A DNA stretch of 28,390 bases from a virus: the IMG/VR virus record IMGVR_UViG_3300010354_000455, positions 1-28,390 of that record. One strand, 5' to 3'. The translations under genes and the position numbers were made by a program. This document shows positions 10,479 to 19,249 of the stretch, piece by piece. Positions within the stretch are counted from its first letter, which is position 1. Every line of letters starts with the position of its first letter. The notes under the pieces are model-generated. The model was not told the DNA's origin, searched no databases, and saw only the letters and a program-made list of their open reading frames with translations.

Positions 10479-12139
10479 GCCCCTTTAATTATATTATATA
10501 CGTCCTGCAGGTTATTAATATCTGTACCTGCAGGAGTCTTAGCCATACCAGCTCTAAAGGCTTCAAAATCGCCTTGTTGAGCTGCCTGTCTTACTTTAGA
10601 CGCGCTCATACCCGCTACTCCTTCAGAGTCAGGATCTCGTTCTCCCGCGCTAACAAATATATATTCCGGGATGTTAAATAATATTCTACCTTGTCTATCA
10701 GGCTTATTATTATAGGTATTAACTATTTTTTCAAACTCTGGTAATCTATCTGACCCTGCTATATGAAATACTTTCTTGTACCCTTGTTCGTTAAGAAAGC
10801 GTAACATTTCAAATAATGTTTTACCTTGAGGCATTACCAATACGTTATTAGGTAAGACTTGTTTAAGTACATCTACCTTGGTGTTATAGTCCAAAGGGTT
10901 TTTATCAGAGTCGTGACTGTAAGTAGGGAACACAGCAATTAATTGTGCGTTATTTTTTGTTCCAGTATCTATTAAAGTTTTAATTAATGCTTGGTGTCCA
11001 ATAGTAGGCGGATTAAATCTACCATAAGTTACTACTGCTGTTTTGACTGAAGGTAATGAAGCGTTAGTAGCTGGCTTACGGAATGCGCTCATTTGATTTC
11101 TAATAAAGAAATCGCCAGTTATTTTAAATTGTTCGTCAGATATGGTTGGGGTATTTATTACTATACCTTCCTGTTCAGATGCCTTGTTACCTAGTTCTGA
11201 AGTCATTACATCGAGCAATGCTTTACCCATTAATCGAGTAGTTTGCCAGAACACAATATCGTTAACAGCTGTAGGTAAACTTTTAGGGGCTACTAATTTG
11301 GTTAAGTCTTCGCCGCGTTCTGCTACTGCTATATATAAGGCTTGATTACTACCCCCTACCACTTTACCATCAGCAAGAGTAATAGTTTTAGTGTTAGGGT
11401 TTGTAGCTCTACTTAACCATCCGCTTAAAGGCTTAGTCTCATTAGCCAAGGTTAAAGGAGAGTTAAGCACTTCCTTAAAATTAGGAGTACCAGTTAATCT
11501 AGTAGCTATTTGATGTATTACTTTAAAGCCTGCAGGGGTAGCAAACTTATTTACTTTAGCTACATATGCATTTAAAAGTTTGCTGTTATAAGGCAGCATT
11601 GTATTTTCGTACGTCTTTGTCTTTTTTACTGCGCTTACTGACTCAACCACTTTACCGGTATAATGAATAGCTAAAAACTTCTCTGCATAACCAATAACGT
11701 TAGTAGCTCCGTCAACATACTCCATATTAAAGAACACCAACGGGTTATCATATAATCCTAGTTGTTTTAGTTCTTTAGCTGTATCCTGTATAGAGGCGTT
11801 AAAAATTTTTAAAACTTCAGTACCAAATTTAACAAAGTTTTGATTTTCTGGAAAACGAGTCGGTAGATAATCTATAGTAGCCGGCGGCCCTTCTATATCT
11901 TTTTTAGCTCCTCTATAAATTGCAAACTGCTTACCTCGAGGGGTGTCTACTAAGCGTATACTTGCATTAACCCCGTCTATCTTTAAAGGTACAGTAGTAT
12001 TAGCAAGATAAGATGCTGTTTTATAAAATATGTCAACTAAATCTTTGCCAGTTTTTACTTCAGGTAGATCTATAGGGTGATACATATGCCCACCAGCGCC
12101 ACCTTCTTTAAGTAAAAAATAATGTTTAAAATCGAGCAT
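10475..12139 (-). CDS. Fusion of ligase-like nucleotidyltransferase and NMNAT/cytidylyltransferase-like domain (554 aa)
   Basis: The N-terminal ~350 residues contain the ordered signatures of covalent nucleotidyltransferases (DNA/RNA ligase superfamily): motif I LKIDGVNA with candidate nucleophile K53, an acidic FFNMEYVDG (E140) in the motif III region, motif IV EGIVI (324-328) and a motif V-like FKI (K339). The C-terminal ~190 residues are an HxGH-type nucleotidyltransferase: YGRFNPPTIGH (372-382) with Thr in place of the first His, HIAGSDR, and GMSASKVR near the end (ISxSxxR motif). Phage enzymes of this second type act in NAD synthesis or repair. It directly follows the baseplate/fibre genes. 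Activity of either half is inferred. Confidence 0.75.
   Translation of the reverse strand: MLDFKHYFLLKEGGAGGHMYHPIDLPEVKTGKDLVDIFYKTASYLANTTVPLKIDGVNASIRLVDTPRGKQFAIYRGAKKDIEGPPATIDYLPTRFPENQNFVKFGTEVLKIFNASIQDTAKELKQLGLYDNPLVFFNMEYVDGATNVIGYAEKFLAIHYTGKVVESVSAVKKTKTYENTMLPYNSKLLNAYVAKVNKFATPAGFKVIHQIATRLTGTPNFKEVLNSPLTLANETKPLSGWLSRATNPNTKTITLADGKVVGGSNQALYIAVAERGEDLTKLVAPKSLPTAVNDIVFWQTTRLMGKALLDVMTSELGNKASEQEGIVINTPTISDEQFKITGDFFIRNQMSAFRKPATNASLPSVKTAVVTYGRFNPPTIGHQALIKTLIDTGTKNNAQLIAVFPTYSHDSDKNPLDYNTKVDVLKQVLPNNVLVMPQGKTLFEMLRFLNEQGYKKVFHIAGSDRLPEFEKIVNTYNNKPDRQGRILFNIPEYIFVSAGERDPDSEGVAGMSASKVRQAAQQGDFEAFRAGMAKTPAGTDINNLQDVYNIIKGA
10503..10535. repeat. Inverted repeat TCCTGCAGGT ... 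ACCTGCAGGA
   Basis: Arms at 10503-10512 and 10526-10535 are perfect 10-bp complements with a 13-base loop. It lies 25 bases past the + strand stop at 10478 and inside the 3' end of the - strand gene, so it could act as a transcription barrier for the + strand. No T tract. Confidence 0.5.
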
Positions 12140-12140
12140 A

Positions 12141-14552
12141 TTAGTTTGTTAGTCCTAAACCTTTAGTAATATAATAACTATAAATGTTTTCTAATATGCC
12201 ACCATCTTTATACCATTCATCAATTGACGATGCGGTTTCAGAAAGAGTAGTAGAGAGCCCGTCTGTACGAGTATTCCAATCTATTAAATTGTTAACAGGG
12301 GTGTTAGTAAATTCAGAATTGTAATAATAAAAACGGTAATACTCTTTTACAGGGGTCTTTACGCCCCAACCAAAGAAAGAACTTAGCGGATAAGAAGATA
12401 GCGGGTAAGTGGCTGTAGGAGAAAAATACGCGCTCAATCCACGCGCCGTTACGCTAGCATAAGAAGTAACTATAGGCACTTCAAGTAATTCGTAAAAGTT
12501 AGAGTAATTAATATCGTTTAACACTATTTTTTGACCAGCACTTACTATAGCAGTGTTAATATTATAAGCAGTTAGCTCGATACCTAAATTGGTATGCTCA
12601 GTAAGAACGTTAAAATTAGTATTATATTTTTCTCTATTACCCCACAGACGTTCATGCGGAGCGCTAAATAAGTCAAACTCTCTTTTTAGTACTGGCGGTG
12701 GATTTAAATTAAAATCATCAAATTCTGTATTGATTAAATTAGATAAAGAGTATAACTGATCAACGTTAGCAGTGTATATATCGTTATTATTTGCTACAAA
12801 ATTAGCAATTTTTTCATATACTACTGTGCCAAAATTCTCGTTCGGGTGTACGTTGTCTCCAGCCGCCGCTGAAAGAAATTCAAACAAATTACCGTTTGCA
12901 GCTATAAACGGCTGCAAGGCGTATTTGTATAATTGCTCTCCGTAATTAAAATTTTCATTAATTTTACGTACAAAATATTTTTTGTTAAAATCAGTAATAT
13001 TAAGAGGCTGGTATCCGCTTAAGTTTACTCCTGAAACAGCCCCGTAAGTATTAGCCTGAGATATTCTTGTACCAGCCGTGTAATTGCCAGCGTACGGAGG
13101 AGGCTCAATCAGGGTGTAATAGTTTACCGCGCTTAATAATAGAGTCCCTGTTAATGTACCTGCTGATAAACCAGCAGAAGAAAGAGTTAAAGTAGAGAAA
13201 GCGTTTTTATAAAACCCACCGGTATCTCTATTTAAACTATCGTAACGCTGTACGCTAAACACTGGCTCATCAACTGTAGCTGCTATAACAGGAGCCACTG
13301 TCGCGCTTACACTAGGATTAACTCCGCCAATTAACGGGTGATTGAGTAAGTTTTTATTAGTAAATTCGGTTGAAGAAAGTACTCCACTGTTAATAGTTAC
13401 AATAAAATTGTTATTAGTGTCCGGCCACAATATACCCGGTAAAGGTATACTACCACCGTTTAGAGTTATGTTAAAGTGATCAGCTGATAAACACTTTACA
13501 TAAAAATCGGCTGATAATTGTACCTTACTGTTTGAATAGGAAGGTGCAAACCCGTCATTATTGTCTTGAAAGTTAGGTACTACAAAAGTGTTGTATGATA
13601 CCCATAAACGTGGTATTTGTACGCTATACCCGGTATTAAAACTATAGCTTAATGAAGGTATATCGTCAATATAATAAAAATCTATAGTTCCGGTATAGCC
13701 TACTAAGGTACCGCTTTCCGGATCTACTCGAGTACCAAACTCATTAATATATACTGCAGTCGGATCAGCATCAGAAAGAGAATTGACTATATTATTATTT
13801 AAATCAGTAAATCTCCAGCGCGGTCTTAATTGCGCGTACTTGTTATTGTTTGTAGCTAATTCCCAAGGTTGGGATAAAGAATTTTCTGAATAAAGTCCAA
13901 ACGCAACATCACTACTTACTCTATTAGTAGTAGAATATAAAATTGTTAACGCGCGCGGGGTTTCAAGAGGCCCCGGAACACATGATTGATAACCGTGATA
14001 TAGAGCTCCAGAGACTAAAGCAGCGCTAGTCAATTCAGACCAGTTACTATTATCCCAACTGATACTATCTGTTAGATAATTAAAAGCGCTAAAAACCTTA
14101 GTAAACGTACCTACCGGGCAGCCATTTTTAGGCACTACAGACAGCTTTACTTCATACGCGCCTGGCCAATCGTATGTTACCGGCTCAGTAGTTAGAGTAC
14201 TATCAGTTACTTGAGTAATTTCTGTAACAACACCATTACCAAATGAAACTATTAAGGAAAAATTATTTAATACATCTACAGGGTTGACTGAAGGGCCGGT
14301 AGGTAAAATTACATTACATACTATAGGGGTTGCATGCACATAACCACTAGCTACCCCGGTTGTAGTGCTGTACACTTTAAAATTAATACCAGATATATAT
14401 GTACCTATAGGTAAACACAGTACTGGAGCAGGCGTTGTAGTAGTAGTGGTAGTAGTGGTAGTGCCCGAACCAGAATCTTCTGTGACCAGAAAATTATTAT
14501 CTTCTGTTCTTAACCGGTCAAGAGCTTCTGTTGCGATGTAATTTACACTCAT
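12141..14552 (-). CDS. Large virion structural protein, probable baseplate/tail component (803 aa)
   Basis: Its position between a tail fibre gene and the ligase-like gene, downstream of gp25 and gp6, indicates a tail or baseplate protein. After a short N-terminus comes a run of ten Thr (residues about 31-40) and PAP, a linker. Residues ~85-135 resemble a PKD/Ig-like domain (TYDWPGAYEVKLSVVPKNG). The rest is Ser/Thr/Asn/Tyr-rich beta structure. The C-terminal 200 residues are less repetitive (YKYALQPFIAANGNLFEFL). ATG 14552 lies 3 bases after the previous stop, without Shine-Dalgarno. T4 gp7 or gp8 equivalence cannot be shown. Confidence 0.75.
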   Translation of the reverse strand: MSVNYIATEALDRLRTEDNNFLVTEDSGSGTTTTTTTTTTPAPVLCLPIGTYISGINFKVYSTTTGVASGYVHATPIVCNVILPTGPSVNPVDVLNNFSLIVSFGNGVVTEITQVTDSTLTTEPVTYDWPGAYEVKLSVVPKNGCPVGTFTKVFSAFNYLTDSISWDNSNWSELTSAALVSGALYHGYQSCVPGPLETPRALTILYSTTNRVSSDVAFGLYSENSLSQPWELATNNNKYAQLRPRWRFTDLNNNIVNSLSDADPTAVYINEFGTRVDPESGTLVGYTGTIDFYYIDDIPSLSYSFNTGYSVQIPRLWVSYNTFVVPNFQDNNDGFAPSYSNSKVQLSADFYVKCLSADHFNITLNGGSIPLPGILWPDTNNNFIVTINSGVLSSTEFTNKNLLNHPLIGGVNPSVSATVAPVIAATVDEPVFSVQRYDSLNRDTGGFYKNAFSTLTLSSAGLSAGTLTGTLLLSAVNYYTLIEPPPYAGNYTAGTRISQANTYGAVSGVNLSGYQPLNITDFNKKYFVRKINENFNYGEQLYKYALQPFIAANGNLFEFLSAAAGDNVHPNENFGTVVYEKIANFVANNNDIYTANVDQLYSLSNLINTEFDDFNLNPPPVLKREFDLFSAPHERLWGNREKYNTNFNVLTEHTNLGIELTAYNINTAIVSAGQKIVLNDINYSNFYELLEVPIVTSYASVTARGLSAYFSPTATYPLSSYPLSSFFGWGVKTPVKEYYRFYYYNSEFTNTPVNNLIDWNTRTDGLSTTLSETASSIDEWYKDGGILENIYSYYITKGLGLTN
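14430..14463 (-). repeat. Trinucleotide tract encoding poly-Thr
   Basis: Tandem ACT/ACC codons on the - strand encode ten consecutive Thr between GSG and PAP. A likely flexible linker and a slippage-prone site. Confidence 0.7.
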
Positions 14553-14555
14553 GCA

Positions 14556-15878
14556 TTACAGATTATATGCGAGCACGGTTAATTGTGCGTACGTTATTGA
14601 GCCGCTTGATGTTGTTGATGCGCCGCGTATACCAAATTTTACGGTGTCAGAGCCAGTCAGACCAGTGAGCATTACTGTGCCCGATTGAGATAATCTTAAA
14701 TCCCCGTCGACCGTGTCGGCTTGCGGAAATTGAGCCTGCTCTACTGTACCACTATTTACTTGATATACTACATTAAGATTTATACCGTTCACCAAATCAG
14801 AAGCGTACGCTTCTAAGGTATACGAGAATATCATAGTTGTTTTACCAAAACGTTTAGCCTCATAACCCGCTGAACCCGAACTCCAGCCTATAAACGTACA
14901 GTCTCCGCTTAGCCAATCTGGGGTGCCATCGTCATTATCTGGCCCAGATGTAATCGTATAAGGATTATTACCTTCATATCTACCATATGCAATTACCGGC
15001 ATAGTATTGCCGGTATTGTTTATATTACATAAAGAAGATCCTGTAGTTAATACCCCCGCTTTAAGTAATGGAGTTTGTAAAGTAATTGCAGCTGTGATCT
15101 CTCCGCCAGTTATAACCCCAGCGTCAAGATTTATAATATGCGCGCCCTGCATATATACCTGACCCCCGACTACTTCGAAGGGTACAATAGCATTGCCACC
15201 GCCTGGATCTGCAGGGTCTATAATTTGAAATTTGTCTGCTATAATAGCAAAAGTTGCACTAGTGCCTGTCGCCTTTACTAAACCGGTTACATTACCACTT
15301 GCATCTATACCCGGGAAAGGGGTAAAAGCTGCTTGCCAACTGCCACCGGAGCCAAACGTGCCTACATAACGATAGAGCTTATTATTGTCGTCAATATCAT
15401 ACCAAGAATCTCCTTCGAGTATATATGCTGCAGAAGGTTCTGAAGCTTGATAAAATACTACGTTGCCGCTACTTTCTCTTACTGGGGTAGACCAAGTTCC
15501 AGTTTCTAATGCGGAGCCTGCTGCATTAATTAATGCTGAAGTCGACCATAATACCTGATTACCAGATGGTATGGTAGTAGACCAACCAGCTGGCGGGTAA
15601 GGTGTTGCTGCAGGGGCAGATGGAACAGCATTAGTTCTTTGATAGCGTTTTTCGTAGTACGCGCCTGCTGTTCCGCCGCCTGGTGCGCCAGTAGTGCCTT
15701 GAGAGCCAGCCGTGCCTTGAGGACCACCGCCTCCGTTAGTGGCTAGCCAGGTTCTAAATTCATTAAAAGAAATTGCTTTAGTTTGACTAGAGTTAACTAT
15801 AGGCAGTACATTTGTGCCTTGGGCGGCAGTACTTGTTACTGTTGATAATTCTGAAATTTTTACATTTGCGTCAGGCAT
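14556..15878 (-). CDS. Tail fibre protein with collagen-like segment (440 aa)
   Basis: N-terminal MPDANVKISELSTVTSTAAQ plus LPIVNSSQTKAISFNEF is typical of phage fibre attachment regions. Residues 49-73 are a Gly-rich collagen-like stretch (GPQGTAGSQGTTGAPGG). Around residues 205-250, FAIIADKFQIIDPADPGG, PFEVVGGQVYMQGAHI and an AGVITGG turn resemble the C-terminal fibre domain of host-specificity proteins such as lambda gpJ. The end is a beta-rich tip domain (YGRYEGNNPYTITSG and beyond), probably receptor-facing. A TAAATA element lies 5 bases before the ATG, so it can be transcribed separately from gp6. Confidence 0.8.
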   Translation of the reverse strand: MPDANVKISELSTVTSTAAQGTNVLPIVNSSQTKAISFNEFRTWLATNGGGGPQGTAGSQGTTGAPGGGTAGAYYEKRYQRTNAVPSAPAATPYPPAGWSTTIPSGNQVLWSTSALINAAGSALETGTWSTPVRESSGNVVFYQASEPSAAYILEGDSWYDIDDNNKLYRYVGTFGSGGSWQAAFTPFPGIDASGNVTGLVKATGTSATFAIIADKFQIIDPADPGGGNAIVPFEVVGGQVYMQGAHIINLDAGVITGGEITAAITLQTPLLKAGVLTTGSSLCNINNTGNTMPVIAYGRYEGNNPYTITSGPDNDDGTPDWLSGDCTFIGWSSGSAGYEAKRFGKTTMIFSYTLEAYASDLVNGINLNVVYQVNSGTVEQAQFPQADTVDGDLRLSQSGTVMLTGLTGSDTVKFGIRGASTTSSGSITYAQLTVLAYNL

Positions 15879-15883
15879 ATAAA

Positions 15884-15889
15884 TATTTA
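15884..15889 (-). promoter_or_regulatory. Late-type element TAAATA
   Basis: Reads CTAAATA on the - strand, 5 bases before ATG 15878. Confidence 0.6.
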
Positions 15890-15891
15890 GG

Positions 15892-17733
15892 TTAAATGTT
15901 TACCACAGAAGTATCTTGAGAAACATCAGTTGTTACTAATATACGATCTGCAAATTCATTAATATCGTTAAAATATAAAGCTTGGAAGTTCTTTAGCTTA
16001 TAATTTTTAGTAGTTATGTAAATGTCGTTAGACGGATAAGAAGGGTTCCAGATTGTTAAGCTAATGCCTAATACTTTATCTCCTGTATCTAAACGCTCAG
16101 TATACACAGCACGAACCCCGTTAATACTTTCTATTTGAGAAGTAAGTGTTAGTAAATCTATATTATACCCTAACGTTATAGTGGCAGGGTTAAAAAACTC
16201 TTGAACTATACCCTTAACTCTGTTTTGTACTGAATATGTAGAAACCTTAGCATTACGCTCAAGTTCTACTACCAAACGAGTTTGAGAAATAATATCGTTT
16301 AAGTTTTTATCTGTGTTAGAACCATAACCAACTGTTACGGCTTTATAAACTGGATCTGTAACTATAACATCAGATGTTAAAACTTTTTTATTGTCGCAAG
16401 TTTTAGTAATAAGCGCTTTTTGAGTTGGAGTAAGATATTTTGTATAATCGTTTGAGGCTATATTAGTTGCTTTAGGCAGCGCGTATACGTATACATTATT
16501 AAAATTACAGGACGTTGAAAACGCTATTTGATTGTATAGCACTCTACTATCTTGATTAGGATCGGTAAGACCTATATCATAAAAATAACGAAGATGGTCG
16601 TTTACGTAATCTGTATTACTATAAACTTTTACATCCTGTATAATATTATTAAAGGTAGTCTTTATAAAGTTTTCAAAATCACTACCAGTAATTAATCTAT
16701 ATTGAGATTTAAATGCTGCCGGGGCATTAGCTCTAATGCTGTCAGCACCTTCAGCTTCAGTGAATAGAGTTGATGGGTTAGCGTTATCAAAGAATAAAGC
16801 GTTGACATTAGTATCGTCTAAATAAGTCAAATCGGTACTAAAGACGTTTTGTTTAATAACATTCCATTGAGCGGTAGAGTATAAAACAGCAGGTAAATTG
16901 CCTATGGCATTAGCTGCTATTTGACCCCCTGTACCAGCTGACTCAAGATAATAAACAGCAACAACATCTCCGGTGTTTAATTTTTTACCGTTTATGTTAT
17001 CTCCAAATTTAAGCTCATAGTTACGATTTTCATTATAGCGAACTTCGTATTTAGTATCAGTAGCGTTTTCTAAATATAAAGAATCTGTACGAGTCCACTG
17101 ACTCCATTTACCAGTATTAATATCGTTTACATATACGTCTATATTAAAATGGTCTACTAGTATACCGCTGCCAGGAGACACAAATACTGTTTCATTGTTT
17201 ACCCCTAAAGAGCTATATAGTGGGTATTCCACCCATTTACCTTGATATAGTAATGCTTGATTGCCTACAGCCTCGACAAACTGAGTACCAGTAATACTTT
17301 TGGTAAAAGATACATCAGTATTAAAAGTATAAGGAGTGTTATTTACTCTTAAAAAGGTATAACGCGGTATTGTATACGAACCGGTAGTTAGGTCCTGGGT
17401 AGCAGAGCAAGTAAATGTAATTGTTGAGGTCTGCATACCTACAGGGGAGTAATTTACAAGTTTAACTATACGGTTAATATTTTCGTATATTTGAGCTTCG
17501 CTAAACATAGACTCTGTAGAAGTCTTGTTTAAATAAAACATTAAAGTATGAAACGAATATGCAACAATATTAGTTATTGCGGTAAGATTTGACCCTTCAA
17601 GATACTGATCAGTAAAAAGCCCGCTTTGAGTTAAACGGTTACGAATAAAGTCTCTAATATTAGTAGCGTCAAATGCAACGTATTCGTTGTATTGTACGTT
17701 AAGGGCTGATGCATCTGTAGTAAGTGTAGACAT
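15892..17733 (-). CDS. gp6: Baseplate wedge protein gp6-like (613 aa)
   Basis: T4 gp6 is the baseplate wedge protein that dimerises to form the inner ring of the baseplate. This product has a similar length (613 versus about 660) and the expected start: VAFDATNIRDFIRNRL, then SNLTAITNIVAYSFHTLMFY and NINRIVKLVNYSP, a helical region that locks wedges together. The C-terminal half contains the Baseplate_J-like part (RLITGSDFENFIKTTF; later VKGIVQEFFNPATITLGYNI). Its start is 3 bases after the gp25 stop, the usual gene 25-gene 6 pairing in T4-like phages. No Shine-Dalgarno seen. Confidence 0.9.
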   Translation of the reverse strand: MSTLTTDASALNVQYNEYVAFDATNIRDFIRNRLTQSGLFTDQYLEGSNLTAITNIVAYSFHTLMFYLNKTSTESMFSEAQIYENINRIVKLVNYSPVGMQTSTITFTCSATQDLTTGSYTIPRYTFLRVNNTPYTFNTDVSFTKSITGTQFVEAVGNQALLYQGKWVEYPLYSSLGVNNETVFVSPGSGILVDHFNIDVYVNDINTGKWSQWTRTDSLYLENATDTKYEVRYNENRNYELKFGDNINGKKLNTGDVVAVYYLESAGTGGQIAANAIGNLPAVLYSTAQWNVIKQNVFSTDLTYLDDTNVNALFFDNANPSTLFTEAEGADSIRANAPAAFKSQYRLITGSDFENFIKTTFNNIIQDVKVYSNTDYVNDHLRYFYDIGLTDPNQDSRVLYNQIAFSTSCNFNNVYVYALPKATNIASNDYTKYLTPTQKALITKTCDNKKVLTSDVIVTDPVYKAVTVGYGSNTDKNLNDIISQTRLVVELERNAKVSTYSVQNRVKGIVQEFFNPATITLGYNIDLLTLTSQIESINGVRAVYTERLDTGDKVLGISLTIWNPSYPSNDIYITTKNYKLKNFQALYFNDINEFADRILVTTDVSQDTSVVNI

Positions 17734-17735
17734 TA

Positions 17736-18179
17736 TTATGAAAATGTGTAACCAGTTTTTGTAATAGTACCAGGTATTTTAATTCTTTTATTATTCAAAG
17801 CAGGTATTTCTATACTTAATGTAATAGTGTAGGTTTGCTCGTCTTCGTTTATTACTACATCTAGACCTGTTACTTTTATACGCGGTTCAAATATGCTTAA
17901 ATTATCGACTATAGTGTTACCTATATATTGAGCATTAGACTCACTTACCGGTTCAAATAAATACTGAACTAAGTTTAATCCGTATCTTGGATTTAATAAA
18001 TTCTGACCAGGTACTGTATTAAACAAAGAAAATATGGAATTTTTTACAGCTGCTTCGTCATAATCTGATGCTAAATCTTTAGCAATTGGATTGGTAAAAT
18101 CAAGCTGCAAATCTGAATACGTATACCTATCTGGAGTTAGCTGTACCTTTTGTAAGCCTGTAAAGTTAAGGGAAGCCAT
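17736..18179 (-). CDS. gp25: Baseplate wedge protein gp25-like (147 aa)
   Basis: gp25 sits in the baseplate wedge and starts sheath assembly; its fold is lysozyme-like without needing activity. The conserved core is visible: DEAAVKNSIFSLFNTVPGQ, LLNPRYGLNLVQYLFEP and the family's EPR motif in IFEPRIKV (about residues 97-104). Length matches T4 gp25 (132) with a slightly longer C-terminus. ATG 18179 has TAAGTA 7 bases upstream on the - strand. Followed by gp6. Confidence 0.9.
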   Translation of the reverse strand: MASLNFTGLQKVQLTPDRYTYSDLQLDFTNPIAKDLASDYDEAAVKNSIFSLFNTVPGQNLLNPRYGLNLVQYLFEPVSESNAQYIGNTIVDNLSIFEPRIKVTGLDVVINEDEQTYTITLSIEIPALNNKRIKIPGTITKTGYTFS

Positions 18180-18186
18180 TGTAAAA

Positions 18187-18192
18187 TACTTA
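18187..18192 (-). promoter_or_regulatory. Late-type element TAAGTA for gp25
   Basis: Seven bases before ATG 18179. The divergent gene at 18218 has its own TAAGTA at 18202-18207. Confidence 0.55.
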
Positions 18193-18201
18193 GGGAAAGA
18201 G

Positions 18202-18207
18202 TAAGTA
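18202..18207 (+). promoter_or_regulatory. Late-type element TAAGTA for 18218-19249
   Basis: Ten bases before ATG 18218. Confidence 0.45.
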
Positions 18208-18217
18208 ATATCATTAT

Positions 18218-19249
18218 ATGAAAAATAGTAAGTTTAACCCTTTATTTGAATCACTTTATGATCGTTTCCGCGAAGGTTCAGGATTTTTAGCAGGGGATGT
18301 AGTTAAACTTAAGAGTGGTTATGAGTCGATGGAATGTTTTAAATCTTTAGCTGAAAATGTAAAGCAGCGGGTAAAAGATATAGCAAAATCTGGTAATAAT
18401 ATTCGCATTGGTCGTTTACACAATAAGCATTCTGGCTACGGTGCTTTAGGCGGACCTATTCATCCGGCTTGTCATGCAGATGTTTACGAAGAAGTAGCTC
18501 CAAGTTTTTGGCGCAATCTTGTCACCTTGCCAGTTGAATGTTTAGAAGAAGTAAACACAGGTATTAATTTACCACCAGTACCAGACAACCAAAAAGATAC
18601 TAGAGATAGAGTGACTGGACCGACTGAAGTTAGTAAGGACAAAGAATACAAGAGTGAAGAAACTGATGATCAAACCAAATTAGCAGAAAAACAAACCCAT
18701 GTTAAAAAGGGCGATTATAAATTAGCCACTAGTAACACTGTTCTTCCTCATTCAAACAAATATAATGATGACAAGCCTTCGAAAGTAAAAGGACTAGAAA
18801 AAGCTAAAGAAGTAAATGAAGCTTACGCAATTGAAAACATTTATGCAAAAATGTTAACTGAAGACGTAGGTGCAATGGGTCAAGTTAACCCAAGTATGTC
18901 GGACGAAGGAGATCAATTAGCGGGCAATCCTCATATACAATCTGAAGATGAAGAGCAAATGGACTTGCCTTATCCACCAGAGCCTAAAGGCCCAGAAGCT
19001 ACTCAATCTGAAATTGAATTTTCCTACAGTCTACCTGAACCACAGGAAATGGAAAAAATGAGCGATGAGCAAATTTTACAAGCGTTCCATAGATTGGGTA
19101 AAACTTTAGACAAGATGGAGCCAACCCAAAAAAATACTAAGTTTGCAACATTAGTTGGAGACTATGTAAAGAATGTAAGTCCAGAACTACTACAACGTAT
19201 TAAAGACCTAAGCCATAGAAATAAAGCTAACAAAGCTGGCTCAATGTAA
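18218..19249 (+). CDS. Hypothetical protein, possibly virion-associated (343 aa)
   Basis: Residues 1-115 are a folded-looking N-terminal part (FNPLFESLYDRFREGSGFLA; later IRIGRLHNKHSGYGALGG; an HPACHADVYEEV stretch with His and Cys). The middle (115-200) is highly charged and probably disordered (DKEYKSEETDDQTKLAEKQ). The C-terminus is acidic, then helical (MSDEQILQAFHRLGKTLDKM, ending VSPELLQRIKDLSHRNKANK). No family recognised. It lies divergently next to gp25 under a late-type element, which suggests a late structural or assembly role. It overlaps the end of gp44 by 23 bases, tail to tail. Confidence 0.75.
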   Translation: MKNSKFNPLFESLYDRFREGSGFLAGDVVKLKSGYESMECFKSLAENVKQRVKDIAKSGNNIRIGRLHNKHSGYGALGGPIHPACHADVYEEVAPSFWRNLVTLPVECLEEVNTGINLPPVPDNQKDTRDRVTGPTEVSKDKEYKSEETDDQTKLAEKQTHVKKGDYKLATSNTVLPHSNKYNDDKPSKVKGLEKAKEVNEAYAIENIYAKMLTEDVGAMGQVNPSMSDEGDQLAGNPHIQSEDEEQMDLPYPPEPKGPEATQSEIEFSYSLPEPQEMEKMSDEQILQAFHRLGKTLDKMEPTQKNTKFATLVGDYVKNVSPELLQRIKDLSHRNKANKAGSM

